NCBI GenBank assembly: GCA_051867975.1
Contig: JBJDZM010000104.1
Location: 1 to 5,543 of the forward strand
DNA length: 5,543 nt
Reading direction: 5' to 3'
Source: SVTX01 sp051867975
GTDB lineage: Bacteria; Bacillota; Clostridia; Oscillospirales; CAG-272
Position numbers and translations under genes: made by a program. Shown here piece after piece: positions 1-5,459 of this stretch. Under the pieces are notes generated by a model that saw only the letters and a list, made by a program, of their open reading frames with translations, made no database searches and was not told the DNA's origin. The first letter of the stretch is position 1. Each line of letters begins with the position of its first letter.

Positions 1-33
1 AATGACCGCTATCGGCAAAGTGTTTCTATTCAT
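1..33 (-). CDS. 5' end of an unidentified gene, cut by the left edge
   Basis: An ATG at 33-31 opens a minus-strand frame that stays open to the window edge and gives MNRNTLPIAVI. A strong Shine-Dalgarno GGAGG (plus-strand cctcc at 40-44) lies 6 bases upstream of the ATG, and a near-consensus promoter lies about 60 bases upstream. These support a real start despite only 11 visible codons. The short hydrophobic stretch LPIAVI after a basic residue could begin a signal peptide or membrane segment, but too little is visible to say. I do not recognise the protein. It is transcribed in the same direction as clpC but has its own promoter, so it is probably a separate transcription unit beyond the repeat array. 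Confidence 0.6.
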   Translation of the reverse strand, partial: MNRNTLPIAVI

Positions 34-92
34 TTTTTGCCTCCGAGTGTCAAGGTCGGTACACGGCGCACCGTTTTTTGTGTTACAGGAAA

Positions 93-121
93 ATTATAGC
101 ACATCTCACGATAAATTGCAA
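93..121 (-). promoter_or_regulatory. Near-consensus sigma-A type promoter with extended -10
   Basis: On the minus strand, TTGCAA (-35, plus-strand 116-121) and TATAAT (-10, plus-strand 93-98) are separated by exactly 17 bases. The -10 is preceded by TG plus one base (TGCTATAAT), an extended -10. Transcription would begin near position 86 and read through a leader of about 50 bases into the ATG at 33. This is by far the best promoter in the window. No operator-like symmetric site is obvious next to it. Confidence 0.8.
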
Positions 122-170
122 GGTAAAAAAATATTTTTTGTTATGCTTTACGTTTTGTTTCAAATCGAGC

Positions 171-197
171 GGCGGGAGACAAGCCCCCGCCCTACGG
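171..197 (+). repeat. 27-bp GC-rich dispersed repeat, solo copy (forward)
   Basis: This is a full match to the forward form of the repeat family, running from GGCGGGAGAC to CCCTACGG. The core GGCGGG...CCCGCC can itself fold into a 6-bp GC hairpin. No reverse copy precedes it in the window. The roughly 54 bases that follow (198-251) look like a diverged relative of the linker sequences in the tandem array. Confidence 0.85.
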
Positions 198-251
198 TTG
201 ATGGTGGCGCGCTTTTTACCAGATGATGATTGGAATTGATTTGTTTGATGC

Positions 252-278
252 GGCAGGAGACAAGCCCCCTCCCTACGG
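252..278 (+). repeat. 27-bp dispersed repeat, diverged forward copy
   Basis: This copy has two substitutions relative to the others: GGCAGG for GGCGGG on the left arm and CCCTCC for CCCGCC on the right. The changes do not pair with each other, so the small internal hairpin is weakened rather than compensated. The copy lies at the start of the tandem array, and its last 8 bases are the first bases of array unit 1. Confidence 0.8.
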
Positions 279-373
279 CTGGATGTGGCGAAATCTGCAC
301 AAGATGACGATAAATTCAAACCGTTCGACCGATTAGGATAACCTCAAAACAGGAGAGGTGCGTAACCTCAAAA

Positions 374-480
374 CCGTAGGGCGGGGGTTTATCTCCCACC
401 GTTCTCGGCAAATGTATTTCCCGAAATGTTGTCATTTTAGATCCTTCGTATGCGGCGGGAGACAAGCCCCCGCCCTACGG
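374..480. repeat. Composite inverted-repeat element, copy 1
   Basis: A reverse copy of the 27-bp repeat (374-400, beginning CCGTAGGGCGGGGG) and a forward copy (454-480) flank a 53-base spacer. The result is a 107-bp element with 27-bp terminal inverted repeats that match at 24 of 27 positions. A transcript could fold into a long hairpin. The arrangement resembles a MITE or a REP/BIME-type element. No transposase is encoded, so any mobility would need an enzyme from elsewhere; this is inference. Confidence 0.7.
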
Positions 481-575
481 CTGGATGTGGCGAAATCTGC
501 ACAAGATGACGATAAATTCAAACCGTTCGACCGATTAGGATAACCTCAAAACAGGAGAGGTGCGTAACCTCAAAA

Positions 576-682
576 CCGTAGGGCGGGGGTTTATCTCCCA
601 CCGTTCTCGGCAAATGTATTTCCCGAAATGTTGTCATTTTAGATCCTTCGTATGCGGCGGGAGACAAGCCCCCGCCCTACGG
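576..682. repeat. Composite inverted-repeat element, copy 2
   Basis: This is an identical copy of the 107-bp arrangement at 374-480, displaced by 202 bases: a reverse arm at 576-602, a spacer, and a forward arm at 656-682. It is part of the tandem array, so it probably arose by duplication of the array unit rather than by an independent insertion. Confidence 0.7.
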
Positions 683-777
683 CTGGATGTGGCGAAATCT
701 GCACAAGATGACGATAAATTCAAACCGTTCGACCGATTAGGATAACCTCAAAACAGGAGAGGTGCGTAACCTCAAAA

Positions 778-927
778 CCGTAGGGCGGGGGTTTATCTCC
801 CGCCGTTCTCGGCAAATGTCTTTTTCGAGATGTTCCCATTTTAAGCCGTTCTCGGCAAATGTCTTTCTCGAAATGTTGCCGTTTTAAACCGTTCGTATGC
901 GGCGGGAGACAAGCCCCCGCCCTACGG
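778..927. repeat. Composite inverted-repeat element, copy 3 with doubled spacer
   Basis: A reverse arm (778-804) and a forward arm (901-927) flank a longer spacer. The extra length comes from a 43-bp direct duplication, 802-844 and 845-887, each beginning GCCGTTCTCGGCAAATGTC and differing at 4 positions. This reverse arm ends CCCGCC instead of CCCACC, so it pairs better with its forward partner than the arms of copies 1 and 2. Confidence 0.7.
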
Positions 928-981
928 CTGAAAGGTGATATTTTTCCTATGAATTGGAGTAATTTTAAGTTTTTCGTATGC

Positions 982-1008
982 GGCGGGAGACAAGCCCCCG
1001 CCCTACGG
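982..1008 (+). repeat. 27-bp dispersed repeat, last forward copy before clpC
   Basis: This is an intact forward copy 33 bases beyond the clpC stop. The bases after it, 1009-1023, are the reverse complement of the GTGCGTAACCTCAAAA stretch that precedes the reverse arms in the array, so it is part of a longer inverted copy. On the clpC transcript it would form a GC hairpin with no following U-run. It is therefore not a classical terminator, although no better one lies between clpC and this point. Confidence 0.85.
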
Positions 1009-1041
1009 TTTTGAGGTTACGCACTTTTTACCGTTTTGCGT

Positions 1042-3540
1042 TTATTCTGAATGATGGGCGGACGGTTTTGCGCTATTCGCTTCTTTCCTGCCGTTTTTTG
1101 CTCTCTTTTTATTGAAGACCGTCTTCTCGCCGTCAAAGGACGCGCGGACGAAGTCCCCCTTCGCTATCTCGCCGCCGAGCAGTGCGTCCGAGAAGGGCAT
1201 CTCAACTATGCGCACAAGTGCGCGGCGAAGCTGACGTGCGCCCAAGTCTTCAGCCTTTGCAAGTCTTACTGCCTCTTTGATGACTCCGCCGTCAAATTCA
1301 ATGAATATTCCACTGCTCTCTATGCGGTCTGTAATTCCCCCGAGGATGAGCGACGCGATCTTCTCAAGGTCGGAGTCGCTAAGAGACCTGAACACTATTA
1401 TCTCGTCAATTCGCCCTAAAAACTCGGGGCGGAAGGTCGATTTCAGCGCGTTCATGACTCTCGCTTGACTCTCGTCGTCAGCATGATCCGTCCCTGATGC
1501 CGAAAAGCCGACTCGTCCCGTCTCGCCGTGCATCCTTGAGCCGAGGTTGGTCGTCATTATTATGATGCAGTTACGAAAGACCACCCGCCGTCCCTGCGAG
1601 TCGGTGAGTATTCCGTCGTCAAGTATCTGCAAAAGCAGATTGAAGACGTCGGGGTGAGCCTTTTCTATCTCGTCGAAAAGGACGAGCGAATAGGGGCGGC
1701 GGCGCACCTTCTCGGTGAGTATTCCGCCCTCTCCGTAGCCGATATACCCCGGCGGCGAGCCGATGAGCTTTGAGACGGTATGCTTTTCCATGTATTCCGA
1801 CATGTCGAGGCGTATCATTGAGTCGTCGCTCCCGAAAAGCACCGAGGACAAGGCGCGGCAAAGCTCGGTCTTGCCGACACCCGTAGGTCCTGCGAAAATG
1901 AACGAGCCTATCGGGCGTTTGGGGTCGGAAAGTCCCGTGCGGCTTCGTCTTATCGCGCTTGCGACCGCCGCTATCGCGCTCTCCTGACCGACAACGCGCT
2001 CGCCAAGGCGTGCTTCAAGATTGCGCAGTCGCTCGCCCTCGTCTTCAAGCAGTCGGCTGACGGGAATCTGCGTCCACTGCGTGACGACATCGGCTATATC
2101 CGACTCGCTGAGGGTGAGGTTCTCGCTGTTCTTGCGTTCCTCCCACTCGCTCTTTACCGCTTCGTATTTTTTTCGCAGCTCCTTTTCTCGGTCGCGAAGC
2201 GATGCGGCAAGCTCAAAATTCTGCTCGGTTATCGCCTCGCCCTTCTCGCACTCGACACGTGCTATCTCCTCAAGCATGCGCTTATGCTCGGGGGGAGAGG
2301 TGAATATTTTGAGTCTGAGCCGCGCCGCCGCCTCGTCTAAAAGGTCGATCGCCTTGTCGGGGAGAAAGCGGTCGGGGATATAGCGGATCGAGAGGTCGAC
2401 CGCCGCCGTGAGTGCTTCCTTTGATATTATGAGTTTATGGTGAGATTCGTACTTTGCGCGCAGACCTTCGAGGATCTTGAGCGTTTCCTCGCGCGAAGGC
2501 TCGCCGACGTTTACCGACTGAAAACGGCGTTCAAGCGCGGCGTCCTTCTCGATATGCGCCCTGTATTCCGAGATAGTCGTGGCTCCGATGACCTGAAGCT
2601 CTCCGCGCGCCAGCGCAGGCTTTATGATGTTTGCGGCATCGACCGCGCCCTCAGCCGCTCCTGCGCCGATTATCGTGTGAATCTCGTCGATGAAAATTAT
2701 GATGTCGGGGTTCTTTTCAACCTCGGAAAGGACTTTTTTCAGTCTTTCCTCAAATTCCCCTCGGTATTTCGCGCCCGCTATCATGCTTGCCAAGTCGAGC
2801 GAGATTATCCTTTTGCCCTGAAGTATCTCGGGTACGTCGCGCTCGGCTATCCTCTCCGCCAGCCCTTCGACGACGGCGGTCTTTCCGACTCCCGGCTCGC
2901 CGATAAGGCAGGGGTTGTTCTTATTTCTCCGCGAGAGTATCTGTATGACGCGCTCGGTCTCGCGCTCACGCCCGATTATCGGGTCGAGGCGACCCCTCTC
3001 CGCCAGCTCGCAAAGGTCTCTGCCATAGGAGCGAAGCACGCCGATCTCCTGCTTGCCCGAGTTTGTCTCTTTTGCCGATCTCTTCTGCGCGTTTTGCGCC
3101 GAGGGACTTGACTCAAGATAGCCTTCGACGTCGCTCGATATATCGGATGGCGAGACGCCGAGGCTTTCAAGTATCCTCACCGCGACGCACTCTCGGTCGG
3201 ATATCAGCGACAGGAGAAGATGCTCGGTGCCGATGTAGCTCTGTCCGCACTGCACCGAGCGGTAAGCCGACCCTTCGATTATCTTTTTCGTTCTCGGTGT
3301 CATGTCGGACGGCGAGACAGGCTCGGGGGAGCCGACTCCCGTTATCTCAACGACGCATGCCTTGACCGAGTCGAGCTTTGCGCCGCGCGACGTGAGTATT
3401 CTTGCCGCGGCGGAGTCGGCGGTCGAGAGCAGTCCGAGCAAAAGATGCTCACTGCCGATGTAGCTGTGCCCGAGATTTGAGGCAAAGCTCAAGGCGGCGT
3501 TGAGAGCATTTTGCGCCTTGGGCGTGAATTTGTTTGACAT
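1042..3540 (-). CDS. clpC: ClpC, HSP100/Clp AAA+ unfoldase
   Basis: ATP-driven cytoplasmic unfoldase that threads substrates into the ClpP peptidase. It has 832 residues, against about 810 in B. subtilis. The double Clp N-domain covers about 1-140, with E31 and E106 in GSEH and GTEH; these match the glutamates that contact phosphoarginine in B. subtilis ClpC. NBD1 has Walker A GEPGVGKT (214-221), pore-loop Y259, Walker B D285-E286 and Arg-finger R338/R339. The M-domain coiled coil (about 415-475) carries a UVR-like motif with F442 and R449, counterparts of residues that hold ClpC in its resting assembly. NBD2 has Walker A GPTGVGKT (551-558), pore-loop Y599, Walker B D623-E624, ClpP loop V677-G678-F679 and sensor 2 GARQLRR (767-773). 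The basic tail after about 810 is extra. The start is fixed by GAGGTGA (3545-3551) and by overlap with the mcsB stop (TAATG), implying translational coupling. Confidence 0.97.
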   Translation of the reverse strand: MSNKFTPKAQNALNAALSFASNLGHSYIGSEHLLLGLLSTADSAAARILTSRGAKLDSVKACVVEITGVGSPEPVSPSDMTPRTKKIIEGSAYRSVQCGQSYIGTEHLLLSLISDRECVAVRILESLGVSPSDISSDVEGYLESSPSAQNAQKRSAKETNSGKQEIGVLRSYGRDLCELAERGRLDPIIGRERETERVIQILSRRNKNNPCLIGEPGVGKTAVVEGLAERIAERDVPEILQGKRIISLDLASMIAGAKYRGEFEERLKKVLSEVEKNPDIIIFIDEIHTIIGAGAAEGAVDAANIIKPALARGELQVIGATTISEYRAHIEKDAALERRFQSVNVGEPSREETLKILEGLRAKYESHHKLIISKEALTAAVDLSIRYIPDRFLPDKAIDLLDEAAARLRLKIFTSPPEHKRMLEEIARVECEKGEAITEQNFELAASLRDREKELRKKYEAVKSEWEERKNSENLTLSESDIADVVTQWTQIPVSRLLEDEGERLRNLEARLGERVVGQESAIAAVASAIRRSRTGLSDPKRPIGSFIFAGPTGVGKTELCRALSSVLFGSDDSMIRLDMSEYMEKHTVSKLIGSPPGYIGYGEGGILTEKVRRRPYSLVLFDEIEKAHPDVFNLLLQILDDGILTDSQGRRVVFRNCIIIMTTNLGSRMHGETGRVGFSASGTDHADDESQARVMNALKSTFRPEFLGRIDEIIVFRSLSDSDLEKIASLILGGITDRIESSGIFIEFDGGVIKEAVRLAKAEDLGARQLRRALVRIVEMPFSDALLGGEIAKGDFVRASFDGEKTVFNKKRAKNGRKEANSAKPSAHHSE

Positions 3541-4568
3541 TAAATCACCTCATTTTTGTGTTCTATGTAGCTTACAATGAATCTCGAGCGCGCGCTGTCA
3601 CATTCGCCCTGCGAGGTACACGGCTCCTTCGATGAGGCGATGACCGAGCAATTGAGTCCCTCAGAGGAGAGGAAATTCAGTGCGGTCACGGGGGGCAGTG
3701 GGTTGCTCGTTTCAGGCGATATGCAGTGGGAAAGCCTTATTTGCGAGAGGTTGTTGAGCATTTCGGACTCTGTTATCGGGTCGGAATAGAGCAGTGCGCC
3801 GTGAGCGCGGCGCGCGCGGCTGTAAAGCTCTTTTTGAGAGTCCCTGAAGGCGGATATCAGCTTGTTTTTCTCGTAGTCTGCGATAGCCGCGACCGTGTTT
3901 TCAAAATATGCCGCCGCAGAGCTTTCGTCACAGAGGTAGTGCGGAGTATATTTTAAAAGATAGAGGTCTCCGGGGTTGCCTTCGTGCAAAAATGCAGGGG
4001 AGAGCTGCATGCTGCCGCGCAAAAAATGCGTATAGTTTCTTTCATTATTGAGAAGGCGGACAGAGGGCAGATAGAGCAGGGCGGAGAAGGAGATTCCCGA
4101 GCCGCACGCGCATATATCGGGCGAGAGATAGCCGATATTTTCGGCGTACGCGAAGGCTATTTCTCCGTCGATAATTTCTTCCGCGCCGCTTGCCATGTTT
4201 TTCGCTTCACTGACCGACAGTCCCGCGACGACCGACGAGATGCTTATATAATTGTCGCCGCCCAATGCGACGAGAAGATTGCAAGGCTCGTTTAAGTAGA
4301 GGGCGCGCGGCTTGTCGGAATAGACGAAATCACGCTCGACGAACTGCTTTTCGCTAAGTGAGAGAAGGGCGGGCGTGACTCCCGACAGCACCTTCTCTCC
4401 CCGAAAGCCGTTCTTTTGAAGTATCGTTTCGAGCCTTGAGAGCGTTTCGTCGCGACGCTTTGAGTCGGACGTGGGGCAGAAGCTCTGCTTTGCGATGTTT
4501 CTGACGTATCTGACCTTTGAGAAAAGGACGTAATTTGGGCAGGGACCTTGAGTATTATACCAGGACAT
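3540..4568 (-). CDS. mcsB: McsB-family protein, probable catalytically dead protein-arginine kinase
   Basis: It has 342 residues (B. subtilis McsB has about 363), lies between mcsA and clpC, and is collinear with McsB: SW-x-GP near residue 2, S17-K-V-R-Y-V-R-N24 for SSRIRLARN, GL-x-SEA (116-122), GYL (146-148), LP (167-168), RG (184-185) and LSQIRL (274-279). Family McsB phosphorylates arginines to mark proteins for ClpCP. Compared from memory with McsB and arginine kinase, the active site is dismantled: NEEDHIRI has become GGDNYISI (103-110), the catalytic Cys motif CPTN has become D151-I-C-A, and the ATP-gripping arginines are K18, R20 (kept), S109, S160 and R184 (kept). The frame is intact and starts with a good GGAG 7 bases upstream of ATG. 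Likely role: non-catalytic adaptor or regulator of ClpC with McsA. Family assignment is firm; loss of kinase activity is inferred. Confidence 0.88.
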   Translation of the reverse strand: MSWYNTQGPCPNYVLFSKVRYVRNIAKQSFCPTSDSKRRDETLSRLETILQKNGFRGEKVLSGVTPALLSLSEKQFVERDFVYSDKPRALYLNEPCNLLVALGGDNYISISSVVAGLSVSEAKNMASGAEEIIDGEIAFAYAENIGYLSPDICACGSGISFSALLYLPSVRLLNNERNYTHFLRGSMQLSPAFLHEGNPGDLYLLKYTPHYLCDESSAAAYFENTVAAIADYEKNKLISAFRDSQKELYSRARRAHGALLYSDPITESEMLNNLSQIRLSHCISPETSNPLPPVTALNFLSSEGLNCSVIASSKEPCTSQGECDSARSRFIVSYIEHKNEVI

Positions 4569-4591
4569 AGTTGTTCTCCAATCTGTGTTAT

Positions 4592-5122
4592 TTATGCGTT
4601 GCGCGAGCCTTCCAGCTTGCGTATCTTGTCGCGCAGAGTTGCGGCAAGCTCGTAATTTTCGCTCTCAACCGCGAGCTTTATCTGCATCTTTAGCTCGGAT
4701 ATCGAGCGCATGCGGTCTATGGCTCTTCGGTGTGAGCTTGGCATGCGCGCGCCGAGCGCGGTCTCTGGGGTGAGAGTCCCGGGGAAGAGTGCCTCGGCGA
4801 AGACGGTGTAGCACTCGGGACAGCCGACTCGCCCCGTCGCCGCGGCGGACTCAAGCGTACAGGAGCAGACGGGGCAGATGCTCCTGCCTCGGTTTTCGTT
4901 CTCGGTGAGGTAAATCGGGGCTGAAAACTCCGAAGCCGACAGCGAAGTGAGCGTAACCTTCGGAATGAAGACCGAATTTTGGCTTTTCTGACCTTCGTTC
5001 GGGTCATACTGTGATATTTTGCCCATTATCTGGGCGCACGATGCGCACAGGGCGTGACGACCGCCCGATTCGTCGGCGTAGAACACCGTCGCCTGTTTAT
5101 TTTTGCAATTTTCGCAGTTCAT
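4592..5122 (-). CDS. mcsA: McsA, zinc-finger/UVR partner and activator of McsB
   Basis: It has 176 residues, close to the 185 or so of B. subtilis McsA, which binds and activates McsB and acts as an adaptor for ClpC. Two zinc-binding regions are complete: C3-x2-C6 with C26-x2-C29, and C83-x2-C86 with C101-x2-C104 in GCPECYTVF. The C-terminal UVR helix pair (about 143-171, ESENYELAATLRDKIRKLE) resembles the UVR-like motif in the ClpC M-domain. The segment where Bacillus has H-A-G-K-I-P reads LGARMP (123-128), so a conserved patch before the UVR motif is altered. It is the first gene of the operon. The start is an ATG preceded by AAGGAAGG (5134-5141) with an 11-base gap, slightly long, inside an A/G-rich leader. 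The next gene, mcsB, starts 23 bases after its stop. Confidence 0.95.
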   Translation of the reverse strand: MNCENCKNKQATVFYADESGGRHALCASCAQIMGKISQYDPNEGQKSQNSVFIPKVTLTSLSASEFSAPIYLTENENRGRSICPVCSCTLESAAATGRVGCPECYTVFAEALFPGTLTPETALGARMPSSHRRAIDRMRSISELKMQIKLAVESENYELAATLRDKIRKLEGSRNA

Positions 5123-5245
5123 TTTGGATTTTTCCTTCCTTTTTTCTTTTTTTATTCTTATTTTACACGCAGAAGGGCGAAAAAAAGGTCGGAATGTGGG
5201 GGCGATAGAAAAAATGTTGAGAGAAGTTAGTTTGCGATGAGGATT

Positions 5246-5280
5246 TAGGGAAACCCCTTTTGAGAAAGGGGGTTTCCCTA
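5246..5280. repeat. 35-bp near-perfect hairpin without U-tract
   Basis: The left arm TAGGGAAACCCCTTT (5246-5260) and right arm AAAGGGGGTTTCCCTA (5265-5280) are complementary except for one bulged G and enclose the loop TGAG. The stem is very stable but has no T-run on either strand, so it is a poor match for an intrinsic terminator. It may be a dispersed palindromic repeat, a transcript-end stabiliser or a bidirectional terminator. It lies about 124 bases upstream of the mcsA start. Confidence 0.8.
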
Positions 5281-5334
5281 TAACCCTTCCCGAAAACTTT
5301 AAATATTTGGGGTTCTAACTGCCGTGGAGTGACG

Positions 5335-5360
5335 TTGAAATTTTGCAAGCAAAATTTCAA
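5335..5360. repeat. Perfect 12-bp inverted repeat
   Basis: TTGAAATTTTGC (5335-5346) and GCAAAATTTCAA (5349-5360) are exact reverse complements separated by only AA. It reads as an extended palindrome suited to a dimeric DNA-binding protein or a cruciform. As RNA it is an AU-rich hairpin with no following T-run. It lies 213 bases upstream of mcsA, so a direct operator role for that operon is possible but not shown. Confidence 0.75.
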
Positions 5361-5459
5361 CCTACTGAGATATTCCGTGTTGGAACAGTGTTGAACCCAG
5401 CCGAGATAGAGTGATTAAAATCAAAGTTTTTCTAAGTTGAATTTAGCCTTTACCCGTAG

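Larger units (their letters stand above)
271..819. repeat. 202-bp tandem repeat, about 2.7 copies
   Basis: Units start at 271, 473 and 675, each beginning CCCTACGGCTGG. Units 1 and 2 read as identical over all 202 bases. Unit 3 follows exactly until 802, where A becomes G, then matches to about 819 and diverges. Each unit contains one forward and one reverse 27-bp GC-rich repeat separated by a 95-bp and a 53-bp linker. A 61-codon GTG-start frame is duplicated in it (358-543 and 560-745), but this is repeat sequence rather than a convincing gene. The near-perfect identity indicates a recent duplication or continuing homogenisation. The array lies between clpC and the promoter of the next minus-strand gene. 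Confidence 0.93.
5123..5459. other. Non-coding leader and intergenic region upstream of mcsA
   Basis: I see no convincing gene here. On the minus strand the 30 or so bases before mcsA (5129-5160) are almost entirely purine, with TAAAAT at 5160-5165 as a possible -10. No good -35 lies 16-18 bases further up (the sequence there is CCTTTT-like), so the operon promoter is not securely located. I find no CtsR heptads (GGTCAAA or TTTGACC) and no CIRCE element (TTAGCACTC...GAGTGCTAA). The region contains two strong inverted repeats, listed separately, and a short direct repeat GTGTTGGAAC / GTGTTGAAC at 5377-5396. ctsR, which commonly precedes mcsA in Bacilli, is not within the window. Confidence 0.6.

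Noticed and set aside
2..226. 74-codon plus-strand frame at the left edge
   Set aside because: It runs antisense through a strong minus-strand promoter, ribosome-binding site and gene start and into a dispersed repeat, with no ribosome-binding site of its own in view.
358..745. Two identical 61-codon GTG-start frames (358-543 and 560-745), each with an AGGAG a few bases upstream
   Set aside because: They translate the tandem repeat and read straight through the 27-bp hairpin arms. The AGGAG is too close to the GTG, and the copies are identical only because the DNA unit is duplicated.
271..819. CRISPR array
   Set aside because: The repeated unit is 202 bp including its linkers, and the linkers are the same in every copy. 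There are no short repeats alternating with unique spacers and no cas genes.
2437..3111. 224-codon plus-strand frame
   Set aside because: It lies wholly antisense to the NBD1 and N-domain coding part of clpC, has no ribosome-binding site, and is a by-product of GC-rich codon structure. The same applies to the other plus-strand frames within 1051-4295.
3540..4568. mcsB as a decaying pseudogene
   Set aside because: There are no stops or frameshifts over 342 codons, structural blocks are kept from end to end, and it retains a good ribosome-binding site and exact TAATG coupling to clpC. A maintained non-catalytic protein fits better.
4717..5007. 96-codon minus-strand frame overlapping mcsA
   Set aside because: It is an alternative frame of mcsA with low-complexity R/S/P composition. 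mcsA itself has complete zinc fingers and a UVR motif.
5246..5280. Intrinsic transcription terminator
   Set aside because: The stem is strong, but neither strand has a T-run after it, so it is listed as a hairpin repeat instead.
5163..5360. 65-codon minus-strand frame upstream of mcsA, considered as a ctsR remnant
   Set aside because: It spans both palindromes and shows no helix-turn-helix or CtsR-like sequence. It is most likely translated repeat DNA.
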